The notes: a model not told the origin generated them from the sequence alone. 64,000 bases of DNA from Zanthoxylum bungeanum (GCA_019454045.1 SKCR01031839.1:22148-86147), one strand, 5' to 3'; numbered from the stretch's first letter, positions 33,590 through 46,140 are shown. Translations and numbers: made by a program.

Positions 33590-34818
33590 TGTTGATATAA
33601 TATCCTTTAAACACATTCTCAATAGAATATCTTAGACATTCAAACTTAGTATTACACTTCAATTCACAATACAATAATAAATATGTGTAGATGTGTATGT
33701 ATATATGTATAAACCAATCAAGCTTGGAAGTAATTACTTGTGTAAAGTTACACTTTTAATTCTCAACCAAGTATGCAACACACGATTAATTTTCAACTTT
33801 ATCACTATGTGTATGCTTGTGATAATTGAACACCCTAATATTAACTTAAATATGTACTTCCAAGTTTATAATAATACAGTAAATGATTTTACTAAGTTAA
33901 CATTATGTCATACATAGTAATGTAAATTAATTTATGTCTATGTTATTATTTTTGAATCTAAAATAATTCCAGGAATAAATTCGTTAGTGTCACATTCGTA
34001 AATTCATTCGGACGAAACTTTCTAGTGAGTTCACGTTCGTGTAGCGTTCGTAAACGCGTTCGAACAAAGTGTTCCAAAGAGTTCACGTTCGTGTTGCGTT
34101 CGTAAACACGTTCGAATGAAGTGTTCCAGAGAGTTCACGTTCGTGTTGCGTTCGTAAACACGTTCGAACGTTTTTTGACATAAGACTGGAGTTCAAGTTG
34201 CGTTTGAAGAAGCATTCGAACGAGACTACGAAAAGCAGAATTTTTTACCCACGCGTTCGTCGGGTGTTCGAACGCCCATCCGTATTTTTCATGCACATAA
34301 CATATTTTCCAGAAAAGTGACTATTAACACATGCAAAATTTCATTTAATAACACATATAAAGTAATAAGTTCTTAAGATTATTGTCTAAAAAATGCTATC
34401 AAACGAAATTAACATGCATCGATTAATCAATTGTATACTAACATATTAAAATTGAACATAAATCATAAACATAGAAAAACCTGAAAAATGTAGAAGATGA
34501 TGACGAAACGGAGATCCAAGTCGAGTTGCCTATGTCCTTAAGAACTTATTAACCCCTCCTCGGTGCTCTACAGATGGTTTTGTGGCTAACGTTCTCCCAG
34601 GATTACTTGGACACTTCTTGTAGAAGGGGCACTCCTTTCACAAAATCTTGAATAAGGACAAATGATGGAAACTCTCTTTTTCTTAAATGACTCTCTAAGA
34701 CAATGGATGAAACTTATGATTTTCTGGATCTCCAAATGATCTGAAGGCCTCTTAATTTATAGGCTTGGAAGGGTGCCTTTGAGTGCATCATTTAATTTGG
34801 AGTGTAACCCTACTAAGG
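33590..34818 (-). repeat. Copia-2 5' LTR, with extra 780 bp and truncated U3
   Basis: 34380-34818 matches the 3' LTR (15661-16090). About 180 bp of the outer end are lost, where homology stops at 34818. Between 33600 and 34380 is sequence with no match in the 3' LTR; it contains GTTCG-rich palindromic repeats at 33990-34285. Either an insertion or a sequence lost from the 3' LTR; no duplication was found. Confidence 0.6.
33990..34285. repeat. GTTCGAACG-type repeat cluster in Copia-2 LTR
   Basis: About four units of roughly 60 bp with the words GTTCACGTTCGTG, GCGTTCGTAAAC and CGTTCGAAC. The same words occur in the Ogre LTRs of the window. Confidence 0.8.
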
Positions 34819-35900
34819 CAACAATATCTAATTATAAATCCTAGTAACAATCTTGATCAGAAAATAATAAATAACTCATAATAATCCTAATCCTAATTGG
34901 TCACTTATTTACGCATGTTTGGTAACAATCCCACTTGAATAAATTTTCGCACATACAGATAGCGTATACATTGCGACCACGTCACTTTCATATCCATCCA
35001 CATGCTACCAAGCAATGCTGCACACAGCCCACACACTTGGGAATCATTTTAAGCCATTGGCGAGAATGTTGCAACCTATCAAGTTGCTAGTCCAATTGCA
35101 TTATTTGTTTCTTTGAAAGTAGATTCTTATATTGGTTTTGCTATTCTTGATTAAGTAAACGTGCTAAGGATTTTCATTGAGTTTTAACTATTGGTGGCAA
35201 TTTGTGACGCTGATTACGAACTTGACAAGAAAATAACATGAAATTTGAACAGTTTTCTAGTTTCAATTATCAACAATTTCATTTATATTACAAATTAACT
35301 ATTCAGTAATTATGTGGTGTTAACTCGTAAACTTGATTGAAACTTTTTACGAATTATGAGAGTTAGGCTATTTTGACATTATTTTTTATAAATTTTGGTC
35401 CAGAAGAGACTGAGAGTTGCATAATTGTAATTGATTTAAATGTTACAGACATTCTTTATGTTGTTACGGCTCCTCGTATCATCAATTCCATCTCCGAGTG
35501 TCCGGACGAATGGGGCCAGGCCAGCTCAGAATTCCAGTGTTAGGTATGTGAGCATGACTTTTAACCACTTAAAAGTTTGAAGATACAGGAGAACGAAGGT
35601 ATTGCTCATTGTTGCACCAGTCTGATTCTCTTATTCTGGTTTTACCCAGTATATTTGGTTGGACTCCCAGTAAGTCCGGTCGGATATTAATATTATAATG
35701 TATATCCGGCCTAAGATAAATTAAATCCGGTCAGGCCAATGAAATGCATGTTCCGATTTGTTTCATCACTATTTTATCAATGCTGTAATAATTTATGGAT
35801 ATTTACTCTACTTATTTTTATAATTCATGTTTGCACAAGTTGTATGCCTTTAAATTTCTTTTGTGTGTGAAATTGCATTATAAGATATGGGGATATCTCA
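34819..35900. other. Unassigned sequence, no gene seen
   Basis: AT-rich sequence without coding frame over 60 codons of any character. The right part (from about 35460) includes 'agtaagtccggtcgg' type text that may be a strongly decayed piece of an Ogre LTR; this is not firm. Confidence 0.4.
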
Positions 35901-36127
35901 TTTAAGCGTAAATATTAGACTGGCATCAGTAATAGACCATTTCGAACTGAAAATGGTTTTATAAGGTCAGACCTTGTAAGGGGTGTAGTGCGCCCAGTCT
36001 CATACCGGGTGACGACTCCCTTATTCTCCAGTTAGTGGTGCAACAATGTCTCATACCGGGTGCGAGCCCAACAATGTAGTGGTTGCCGACGTCATAGGCA
36101 AAGCGATAAACCATGTTTCGCTCCTAC

Positions 36128-36150
36128 AGAGGCTACTCTACTGGGGATAG
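36128..36150 (+). promoter_or_regulatory. Ogre-B primer binding site, degenerate
   Basis: GGCTACTCTACTGGGGATAG follows CTCCTACA. The matching place in Ogre-A reads AGCGACTCCACTGGGGATAG. TGGCGACTCCACTGGGG, complementary to an arginine tRNA, is the known Ogre type. Confidence 0.65.
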
Positions 36151-36473
36151 AGAATTGGCCCCGAAAAAATACATTGTAGTATTTATGGCGAGATTGAGGA
36201 GAACCATGTCTTCATCTTTTATATAACATTTTTTAACCTCGATGGCATTGCATATCGAGAAATCGCTTTCACTTAAGGTGGTTGATTGATATGTGATGAT
36301 AACCATCGCTTATTGGCACGTACGCTTGGGTATTAAGGTACGTTCACTTGGTCGATTGAACCCTTGGGTGTGGAGACCTAGCTATGAACAATCATTTATA
36401 TCCTTAGGTATAAAAAAGGTGTGTTCGCTTGGTCGGTTGAACCTTTGAGTAGGGAGACCTAATTGTGGGTAAC

Positions 36474-38115
36474 TGATAAGCGGTAAATATATCAGTATTT
36501 ACCGTCCATTTTACTTAATATTTTGTATAGTTTCTCGAGTTTTGTGAATATTTTTATGTGTTTTGTGTTATTTTGTAGATAAATAAAGTTTCGGAACTCA
36601 CTGGAATTGAATGGGGGCTAAAACGGTGAAATTCGGATCAAAAAGGCAAATTGGGAAATTTTATGTTCACGCATCGCGACGCGAAACATCCTCTGCGTCG
36701 CGACGCGCCACAATTATGCAGCCTGTCGACACGTGTCATTGCTGATGTCATCACTGTAGCCCGCGTCGCGACGCAGAACCCTCAATGCGTCGTGACGTCA
36801 AGCCAATAATTCAGCTACCAACACTTGTACAGTACTGTAGCACGCGTCGCGACGCACGGGGCAAAATTTTACCTATAAATTGAAGTTGAAATCGGAAGGA
36901 AAATTCATACATTCTTCTGGGGATTTCCTTAAGAATACTAAGAAGATTGTATCTTGTTTGTTTATTTACAGCTTTCTTGTATTTAATTTTTATTTTAAAC
37001 AATAGATCTTTCTTATTTTACTTTTCAGTATGAGTAGGCAACTTCTCTCAGCTGGGGTAAAAGGTAAAGCCTTTATTATTATAATTTAGATTAATCTTCC
37101 TTAGTTATAATATATAAACTATCTTAAAACCTAACTTAATGGAATACCGCCTTTATGGTCGGTTGGACTTAAATAAATTGATTTTAACCTGACTTAATGG
37201 GATACTACCTTTATGGTCGGTTGGAATTAATAAAAAATTTGACATAATCAGGATACTGCCTATATGGTCGATTGGTAATGACATGCAAAGTTTATATATT
37301 ATAACAAGAGAGATATCTAAATTAGAAGTAATAAAAGTAGATCCTCTAACCCCAGTAATTTATTTTATTGTTTAATTTATCTTTTTAATTTCCAAGTTTA
37401 CTTTATGTCATTTTCTTTATTTAAGTCTAGGGTTGTGATGAATTCCAATATCACCGTTTTATAAGTGATTATTTTATGTCTTGGTTAATATAAAGGTTTA
37501 TTTATTAAGTCTTAAGTTTAATGCTTCTTGTTAATTGGCCACTAATAAGATTGATTTGGTAAACTTAAAATAAACTTGACGAAGGAATTTTAGGTTTCAG
37601 CCTTAGACTCAATAGCTCACGATCTCACCTTAGGGCGAAAGACTCTTTTGTAGATTTCCTTCCAGGATAGACATATACATGTTGGGCGGGGGTAGCCACA
37701 ATTGGAACTTAATCTTAATGAATTCAGGTAATTTGGTTAACATAGACATATGATTAATTGGATTACTTTGGGTGTTTGCATCTGACCATCGACAAATGCT
37801 TTTGCATATTTTCGTGTCCAAGTTAATAAACCGATATATTGCACAAACATGAGATAATCACTTCATCTTTAAAAGATATTGGAAGGATTCACAACCCTAG
37901 ATATCTTTTTAATATTGATTTTTCCTTTAAAAACTTTCTCTGTTTTAATTATTTATCCTTAGTTTAAAATCACCAATCAAACAACAATCAAATACTCGTA
38001 AACATTTAGCTTCATAAATTGATAGCCTATGTATTAAGTTCTCGTGGGCTCAATACATTTTATACTACTTGAGCGATATGTGCGATTGCGTTACGTGTGT
38101 GTTTACCACCGATCA
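36474..38115 (+). mobile_element. Solo LTR, Athila-like (1642 bp)
   Basis: Begins TGATAAGCGGTAAA and ends TTTACCACCGATCA, an imperfect terminal inverted repeat. It is flanked by the 5-bp duplication GTAAC (36469-36473 and 38116-38120) and interrupts the Ogre-B leader (GTGGGTAAC joins CCTTTGCC). No internal element region is present, so it arose by LTR-LTR recombination. Lineage (Athila-like) is judged only by the TGATAAG start. Strand is assigned by sequence feel and is uncertain. Confidence 0.85.
36660..36860. repeat. Five GCGTCGCGACGC palindromes
   Basis: Palindromes at about 36668, 36691, 36764, 36786 and 36843: GCGTCGCGACGC in three perfect or extended forms and two variants (CGCATCGCGACGC, GCGTCGTGACGTC). 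Surrounding sequence is AT-rich. Confidence 0.9.
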
Positions 38116-38779
38116 GTAACCCTTTGCCGATAAGAGCATAAGTCGTACCCTTATGAGCCCATATAAAAAGCCCATAGTTATTATCCTATAGGAGCTTCCC
38201 TTGTGCTTGTGTTTGGGGCCCTAATCATTTGAAGCCATTTGAAGCTTTTGTTATGAGATGTGAAACTTGTTGGGCCTTTTCAACTGGGACAAATTTGTAT
38301 TTCATGATAATTGAGCCAGATGTTTTGAAATGACAACGAGTCATCATGTATATGAACCTTGTTGGGCCTAAAATGATTAGTTAAAATCCAAAATATCAAA
38401 AGATGAGTCTGATACCTTTGCTGGCTTTCACCCGAAAATGGGGTACGTCTTGTTTTAACCCATTTGGATATACTTAAACTTCTTAAGCCCATCCCCAAAT
38501 AACCGTGATTACTGGGGGTTTAATTCGTCATTTTTAGACAATGGAATGATTTCTATATTATGTTTAGTCATTTCTTATAAATGGGCGGCCCTTGTCTTTT
38601 AACGATGAAACGGAACCAAAGTAGTCAAGGTTTACTTTTTAGCATATGAGAGACGAGTTTGTGTACCTCATGTTGGTGCATAAGCTATGCCAAACCGAGG
38701 GGAGATATTGGACTTACTATATCTGGGGGAGGAATAAGGTTGGAATGATATATGCTTCTGAAATGGTTAGCAGCAACAG
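38116..38779 (+). other. Ogre-B leader with GGGCC-containing repeats
   Basis: Contains at least two copies of the leader motif CTTGTTGGGCC...ACTGGGACAA, as in Ogre-A 53690-54130. No coding frame. Confidence 0.6.
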
Positions 38780-40840
38780 TGTTGGGTTTCAATCAAGTCC
38801 CAAGGATCATTTATAAAGCATAAAAACGAGTTGAATACAACCAAATGAGGTGCGGAAAAACTCACATGGATCGGTAGAGATGCAACGAAGATGAACCAAA
38901 AACGCACTTCAAGTTTCTGCCTCCCTCCAAGCTCGGCAATGGCAGTGAACTGCAGCTTCATTTTCGGCTTTGGGTGGTCCTCCATTGATGCTCCAAGCTC
39001 CAAGCTTATCAAGGTGATTCCAAGCTCATGAAGACACTTCCCTATCACCTTTGTATTCCTCCATGAGTGTGCTAGCACATAGATCTTGCAACAAGATCTT
39101 TTGCTTCTCCTTGTAATTCGGTCAAACCAGAAAAACCAGAAGCAGAAATCGGTCCAAGACCGAGAGAGAAGAAGAAATCGTTTTTGGCTCCAAAGGGTTG
39201 AGAAAAACGTGAACCATGAGAGAGAAGAGGGAAAAAGAAATGTAATAGGTTTATTAATTTATTTTCAAAAATAAATAAAACATATATACCAAAAACTTTT
39301 TCCAAAAAGTAAAACATTAAATGCTTTCAATCAACAAAATCAACTCACATCAATCACTCAAATGTCACATCACTCAAAGTGACATGTGATTTGACGCTTG
39401 ATGTGACTTGCGATTTGACACTTGATTGACTTGCGTGCCGCACTCGAATTCGAATGTGAATACGCTTGCAAACAATCCCGGGCTCGGGTTCGCTAATTCC
39501 AAATTAACGAATTTTCCGTTGCGTCGTAATTAAATGATTACGCCTAGCGAAATCACTATTCACGTCGCTAACGAATTAATTCTAAATTAATTCGTTCGCC
39601 CGAATTAAAATCTAATTTTAATTCCGCGTCGAAATCCAATTTCATATAATATATCAAATACATTATTTTATCGATTAATTCCAAATTAATCGTTCTCTTT
39701 CTTAATTGATATTTTATCCCAGATAAAATATCTCCGTAATTAATCCCAGATTAATTTTCTCTCTCATTAAATTAATCCCAGATTAATTAAAGTGCGAGTC
39801 ATACGTCATCAGTGAATCTTCGGGGAGCGACCCATAAGATCTCCGGATATGTTGGCAGTAGATCGGGTCGTCGGACTATCCGAACACGTAAGTACCTCGT
39901 ACTACGTTTACACCGATTCACAAGACAAGGTTGGCTTCTAGCAAAGCACCATGCCTACCCAATTCTCCAGAAACATGCTTACAGGAATAAGCGATCTATA
40001 TCAGGCATAATATACGTGGTATTGCGTATTTCGATCCAGTATCAGATGATCACGTGCTAGGCCTGGGGCTGGAATTGTGTATGCCCGTACGAAGCACATG
40101 TCGGATGTCTGGTAACTAGTCTCTATATCGGATAACTATGACCTAGTCACATTATCCCGATGACTGCAGTACTTAAGAGAACCAGTACCGTATCCCACGT
40201 GACCATCATCTCCATATGACTGGAGTGATACTTCCGTCTTAAAATCACACCCAACACACTACGATTCTCAATATACCCAGTATTGGCGTACACAGAACCG
40301 GTTAAAGCCCTGGACGACCTCAACCAAAGTATATTGATTGTCGTATGTATTAGCGGTGTGCAACTCTCAGGTAAGACCAAATACACCTACCCTGATTGCA
40401 GACTCCCATAGACACATAGTCATACTACCAATGGGATTCCGCGGGGGGTCTATCCAGAGCGAAGCTATTTCCCGTACCATCGGTAAAACACAACCTCCTA
40501 TTACACTTGCATGAGTATCCTATACCCAAATATATGAGAACTATGCCATTGTGCCCTCACAAACGCGCACAAGTGCAATACTAGTCTTTTACGTATTGCC
40601 GATGTCCAATCTTGATAATACTCTGACTAGGGATATTTAATGATTAATCCTTCGTGGACTGATACTGTCTCATATCATTCTCTATCCAGGAATAAATCAT
40701 AGGGACCTCTCATCATTTATATATCTAGGTGATCTAATCACAAATGATAAGAGTGCAATCTCCTTTGTCACATAGTTAATTTGTACAACAACACCGTGAT
40801 CTGTACAAATAGTGACGCTATGGGTCATAATTGTCCAACA
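38780..40840 (-). mobile_element. Solo LTR of the Copia-3 family (2061 bp)
   Basis: On the plus strand begins TGTTGGGTTTC (complement of the Copia-3 LTR end) and ends TTGTCCAACA (complement of its start). The 5-bp duplication AACAG is at 38775-38779 and 40841-40845. It interrupts the Ogre-B gag start. It contains the palindrome series at 39486-39790, where pairs that are imperfect in Copia-3 are perfect. A 103-codon minus-strand frame at 38767-39078 is LTR sequence. Confidence 0.93.
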
Positions 40841-42010
40841 AACAGTTCCCGAGTAGACCAGATTAAGAACATTGTGAACAAAATGGTAGAATAGCTGCAA
40901 AACTTGACTAATGCTATTGCTAACCTGACTACAATGCAGACAGCGCGTCAGGCGGGACGGGCCGAAATCAGTGAATGGATGAATGAAGAGCCTATGGAAG
41001 TAACAACTGAAGAAATCTTTGCCTTAGATGATGATCTAGCAGAACATGCTGCAAGCAAAGTGGCCAAGTCCCAAACCGAGGCCGAACTCCAGAAACTGAA
41101 GGAGCAATTAGAGTTAGTCACAAAAAAAAAAGTAAACACGAAGACTTGCTTGACTATGACGCAATGGCCTATGAAGAACAACTCCTTACCGAGTTCAAAA
41201 CACCAGATATGACCAAATTCAATGGGAACGGGGACCCCAAGGCACACATCTGCCAATATGTGTCTATAATGAGTGCTATTGGCCTATCCTAGCACCAAGT
41301 TCTAAAGATGTTTCGCATGTCACTTAAAGGAGCATCGATGATATGGTACCACAGCTTGGGGAAGAAAATAAAGAATGATTGGAGAACCCTGGCAGAAGCC
41401 TTCCTCAACCAGTTTGTCACAGACATGGAGCTGAATCTATCACTTAGAGAACACTAGACAGAAGTCAGAGGACAACTTCTAGGAGTATGTTGACCATTGG
41501 AGAAGACAGATTTTGAAGATGCAGACACGACCCTCAGAGAATGACCAAATTAAAATTATCATCAATGGTACCAAGCCCTCCATATACAACAAACTGAGGA
41601 GAATGACCTCCATGATATCTGAATTTCGACAGCTAAATGAGACTTTCATGGACTTGGAAAAAGAAGAGGCATAAAGCAAGAAGCTTTATAGCCAAGGATA
41701 ATATAAGAAGAATAATAGAAGAGGCTTTAAAGTTGAACACTGTCTAGAAGAGGTACTTATCCGATATGGGAAAGCCACTAGACCAAGTGCTGGAAGAACT
41801 GACAATGTAGAGTCTCGTAAAGCCATTGGATCTACAATAGAAATCGATGATTAAATACGACAACCCAGCCTATTACTGTGCATTCCACTAGTTCCCGGGT
41901 GACGAGATTGAAAGGTGTGCTCGCCTCAAACATGAGATTCAATACTTGATCGAGGCTGAAAAAATATCAGATCCTAAAGAAGCCTTGGCCACACAATAAT
42001 TTGGTTCAAG
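40841..42010 (+). pseudogene. Ogre-B gag (broken)
   Basis: Aligns with the Ogre-A gag. Surviving text: LQNLTNAIANLTTMQTARQ, a coiled-coil-like segment (AELQKLKEQLELVTKKK), then DYDAMAYEEQLLTEFKTPDM, MTKFNGNGDPKAHICQYVS, the Retrotrans_gag core KGASMIWYHSLGKKIKND with FLNQFVTDMELNLSLR, and further MQTRPSENDQIKIIINGTKP. A knuckle of the form YYCAFH.....D.IERC is at about 41870-41920. Stops at about 40891, 41289, 41455 and 41671 plus a shift at the A-run near 41130 make it non-functional. Gag of Ogre-type elements normally packages the RNA. Confidence 0.82.
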
Positions 42011-42278
42011 ATCATCGTATTTGCATCGTTATCATTTTCGTCGTGTAATGATTTTTTTAAATTATTCAATGATGAAATAAAATGGATTTTGTAAAATTTT
42101 CCATCTCTTAACAAAATATTAGCATGTCTAAACCCTTAAAATAATATTAAACTTGGAGTCACTAGCAGAATGTTTTCCACAAATACGCACTAAAACTTGC
42201 ACTTAGAATTGCAATGCATACTTAGAAATAATTTATGATGGCACAGTTTGTAGAGATAGACAAAACATTTAGCATTCA
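42011..42278 (+). other. Ogre-B post-gag remnant
   Basis: AT-rich; a piece such as GTGTAATGATTTTTTTAAA resembles Ogre-A sequence at 55710-55740, the same position after gag. No pol text. Confidence 0.4.
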
Positions 42279-42850
42279 TGTAATATCCCTGATTTGGAGA
42301 TGCCACCGGCAGGGAATAAGCCAACCTATTCCCCTGAGCCTCTATCTTTCAGACAACTGCTAATCTTACTTATATACATACTTATGCATGAGACCAATGC
42401 CCAACTCACTAACATAAATCCATAACATTTTTTCATATTAAGTACTCAATTTTACAATGTGTCGACAACTCTGTTAGTAAACCACTTATATTGCATATAT
42501 ATACAATATATGGCATTTCATGACTCTGACTAAACTGGACTCTAATTCTGACTCGACCTGATGGACTAAGTACCTTAGTGACTGCATTCAGTATCCATCC
42601 TCCCGAGCTCGCCCTTTGGGTAAACCTGCAAAACAATGAAACTGGGAGTGGGGGGTTTGATCGTTTGAACAATCTAAGTGAGTGGACAGTTTATAAATGA
42701 ATACTAAAACGCTTTTGAAAACACATGGTTCTAGAATCCAACTTATCTCAAATTTATCTTTTCTGAAAATCTCTTTTATAACTGAAAACAACTCTTTCTT
42801 TCTGAAAAACTTTTCTAAAATCTGCTTTTCTGGAAATCTCTTATAAATTG
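42279..42850 (-). repeat. Chromovirus-like LTR, left part
   Basis: On the minus strand this is the 3' end of an LTR, finishing ...GGATATTACA. It continues at 60115-61191, on the other side of Ogre-A; the duplication AATTG (42846-42850 and 60110-60114) marks the split. The joined LTR is about 1.65 kb with TGTAAT...ATTACA termini. Confidence 0.75.
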
Positions 42851-44565
42851 TGTAGGGACTGCATTTTTGCACATAAGTCCCTATGATGAGTCTCATTTAG
42901 AGGCACCACCTTTTATGTCACGGAAGCCGCGGGAACGGACGTCGGAAGGGGAAATTCAGAATAAATATGTCATCAAGTTCATTTCACAAGTACATTGTTT
43001 TCGTTCGTGCTGCGTTCGTTATCACGTTCGAACGTCAAACAGATTGCGGGCGTTCGTGTAGCGTTCGAAGAGGCGTTCGAACGGTGTCGGTATTTCTGGT
43101 TTTGTTGCTAGCCTCACACCCAAGCCCAATTAGCCCACCAAAGCCCATTAAAATACTAATTAAATCATATACCAAATTAAATGAAATATTAATTAAATCA
43201 TATACCAAACTAAATAAAACATTAAATAAAATCATGCCTAATTAAAATCAATCAACCAATTATATTCCCAATCAAATATATCTTATTCCTAACTTAACAT
43301 ATATTATGCCTAAACAACACAAATTAAATATATTAACTTCCTAATTAGCCAAATTTTGTCCCCCATCAAATCTTAGGATTTCCTTGTTTGACACCAAATC
43401 ATATCTCACCTTTAATGACAAATCTTTTCCTTATCAAGCAAGATTTAACCCTAGCCCTTTGCCTATAAAAAGAACCCAATTCCAACCCTTAAACCCTCCT
43501 AGCTCATTCACACAAGAAAAGACCCTAATTGATTCACACAAGAAATACCCAAGCTCATTGACACAACCAAACTCACATACACAACCCTCACAAATCAAAG
43601 ACACAGCCGAGACACATAAACACCAGCCATCAAAATCACAATCAAAACAGCCTCTAATCACCAACAAAACACCAAAAACAGTAACCCCATACAGCCCTTA
43701 ACACCATCTAAATAGCACCTCTTTAACCGCAAAAATAATGCCAAAACCGAGACCAAACAATGACCAGAAAACGTCACCGAAAGAGCAGCGAGAAACAGTA
43801 GCGAATCGGAGTCAAAACAGTAGCTTGAGTAGTGGAACAGCGAGGAAAGGCATGAACCTGTGAACCGGAGGAATTGCGGAGCATCCCCACTTTTCCGACG
43901 ACCGTGCATCGTACTTCTGAGAGTCGACATAAAAGGTTAGACCTGAGGGCACCTTTTTATTAGTTTATATTCGTCTTTTAATTGTTTATTGAATTCTATT
44001 CGCATGAGAGTCATTTGTGGATGCATGTTGTGGCTTTGAATAAAATGGAAAATGTGTCGCCTCTTGTGGTATATAGGATGGAAACCCGGACATAAATTTC
44101 ATAGCCGATTCCGAATGGACGGTAGTATGATCTGTACTCGAGATACAACTCCACGTACCAATTGAGTAAACGACACATATTTCGTTTTCTGTTGTTTTTA
44201 GGTGTTTATTATTCGTTATTTAATTTCTGCATGTTATTCGTTTGCGTAATGATGCGATCGAGCGCATGGGCTTAGTAAGTCAGATTAAAAGTCCCCTATT
44301 TTGAGGGGTTAAAACCCTTTACCACGATGCTTTGCCGCGCCGGTTGATGTATATTCGGTTGAATGTAAGATGTGTTCAATCGGGTATACGAAGTCAGATA
44401 TTGTTTCTTTTATTTCTTATATGCATTGTGAGATAAAACACATGGGCTTAGTAAGTGCGATTAAAGGTCCTCTATTTTGAGAGGTTAAAATCCTTTACCA
44501 CGAAGCTTTGCCGTGCCAGATAATGTATATTCGATTGGATGTGAGATATGTTCAATCGGATACAC
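42851..44565 (+). repeat. Ogre-A 5' LTR, first part
   Basis: Matches 57228-58935 of the 3' LTR with few differences. Continues at 51974 after the nested element. Includes a GTTCGAACG pair at about 42995-43083, and tandem modules with the CTTAGTAAGT word from 44266 onward. Confidence 0.9.
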
Positions 44566-45252
44566 TGTTTGGACCAAAATTGGGCCAAGGGTAAAACCGT
44601 CTTTTACCTTAAAACCAAAAAACACACTACATGCCAAATTTGGGCCAGGGGTAAAATTGTCTTTCCATTCAAAACCAATTTCAGATGAGGCCCATAGACA
44701 GAGATGCTGAATACCGGAAAGCCCAAGGTAAAGCCCAACAAAACCCTTATTCCACTTGCAGATAAATGATTCATACATAAAGCCAAATCTGTACCAAACA
44801 TTTCTCACTTACCCTAAACATAATCGAACTGCTCCACTTTGATCACTAAATAAAGATATCTTAGCACATTGTGGGACTTATGCCAGCTGCAAAAGTCACT
44901 CACCTTCAACTATAAATTGCAACAAAATACGAGAAACATGGGGAAAAGCCTGACTTCTCTCTTACAGCTTCTGCTCTCTGACACAAGCTCTCAGAGCTTA
45001 ACATTTCCTAAACACTTTCTTCCGCCCTCACGGCCACCCAAAGAAGGTCAAGGTAATAGCAAACCTTGCTTTCACATTTAACATATTCACTGCTCATTTC
45101 ATATTACTGACTTGAGCATCGGAGTGCCCCCGGCACCCACCACACCGGTGGGTAGTCTACTCCCGCTCACTCTACCTTTGTTTTGCAGGATCGCTAATGC
45201 CCCCAACCTACAAATTCTGATTGTGGACCTCGGCCGAATTCCAGCATCCACA
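44566..45252 (+). repeat. 5' LTR of the 7.4-kb element
   Basis: Begins TGTTTGGACC after duplication TACAC and ends CATCCACA directly before the primer site. Confidence 0.93.
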
Positions 45253-45253
45253 A

Positions 45254-45275
45254 TTTGGCACCCACCGTGGGGCCT
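45254..45275 (+). promoter_or_regulatory. Primer binding site of the 7.4-kb element
   Basis: TTTGGCACCCACCGTGGGGC directly after the LTR. TGGCACC plus the GTGGGG end is the gypsy-type pattern, which assigns the element to Ty3/gypsy rather than copia. Confidence 0.75.
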
Positions 45276-45659
45276 TAGCGATTCATAACAAGCAAAGACC
45301 ACTCAGTCTACAATCCTTACAAAGAGACACCAGATCATGTGGTGGCATAATCAGCCACTCTAAAAAACAATTACGATCAATAAAAGATGAAAATTGATCC
45401 ATGTAAAACTCCAGTACTAATCTCCAATAGTATCTGGAACATAATTCATTCTTCGGCCACTCAAAGGTGTGAGGCTACAAGTCATTTCAACTATCTTATC
45501 AACCCAATCTCTTAGGAGCATTCAAGAACATGGCAAGTGAAAATTCACCACCAAACAATCATCCACTTAATCACCAAAAAAGCCGTCTTATTTCACCAGC
45601 TGACCCTTCACAACAAGTCACATATTCGATGTGAAACGAAATGTTGGAGTAATTCTCTC

Positions 45660-46140
45660 CAATCTACACTCAAAGAAAGCATTCTGCCACATGTAGTCCA
45701 TAAACAAACTTAAACTGTAAGAAAGCCAGTCTACAATGAGAAAAGGTGAAAGTCGAGCAAAGCAACCAAACCAATGAGACTACATAAAAAAAATGGTCAT
45801 TGTCTACCATATAAACCAGACCCGAATCCGGGAACAAGACCTTCAAATCATCAAAGCCCCCATGCTTGCTTAATTGAATCAGGGGGAGCCTTTTGGGAGT
45901 GAAGCTAAAGATATTCCAGCCATTGCAGCTCACAAGTCAACTTCTCTACTGCCAAGCTGAGGAAGCTTTTCCAATCCATCAAAGGCCAGTGAATCTTTTT
46001 TTTTTCTGCCAAAACCACCCGCCAGATCATCTTTGTAAAATTACATTCAAAGAATAGATGATTGTTAGAAAAAAAACCACCCGCCACATGCAAATGAGAA
46101 ATGGTCCATTCGACAAAACACCATGCACAGGCCAAGACAT
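45660..46140 (-). pseudogene. Fragment like a LINE zf-RVT domain
   Basis: Minus-strand text CFVEWTISHLHVAGGFFSNN followed by HLFFECNFTKMIWRVVL resembles the zinc-binding zf-RVT region at the end of plant LINE-1 reverse transcriptases (consensus HLFF.C.....W). An adjoining frame (45933-45670) continues with FSHCRLAFLQFKFVYGLHVA. The rest of the LINE is not visible. Either a captured fragment or chance similarity; the HLFFEC...IW pattern favours capture. Confidence 0.4.

Larger units (their letters stand above)
15658..34818 (-). mobile_element. Copia-2: Ty1/copia element split by two insertions
   Basis: On the minus strand, from right to left: 5' LTR (truncated), primer-site-like sequence, gag, protease, integrase, reverse transcriptase, RNase H, 3' tail, purine tract and 3' LTR. 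It is interrupted by Copia-3 (16722-26641) and by a hAT element (27667-30389). Removing both with one duplication each restores continuous homology to Copia-1, and gives a length near 6.5 kb. Its YVDD box is intact, but frames are broken in several places. The outer end at 15658 has the usual TGT; the right end is truncated, so its own target duplication cannot be verified. Confidence 0.9.
35900..42278 (+). mobile_element. Ogre-B: old Ogre-like gypsy copy, split by two solo LTRs
   Basis: Its LTR end (35900-36128), primer-site-like region, leader and gag align in order with Ogre-A (52940-55600), but are more diverged. The leader is interrupted by a solo LTR at 36474-38115 and the gag start by a solo LTR at 38780-40840. 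It ends at 42278 where a chromovirus-like LTR begins. Pol was not seen. The left limit is approximate. Confidence 0.75.

Noticed and set aside
38767..39078. 103-codon minus-strand frame as a gene
   Set aside because: Almost entirely within the solo LTR; related to the LTR text at 18360-18600.
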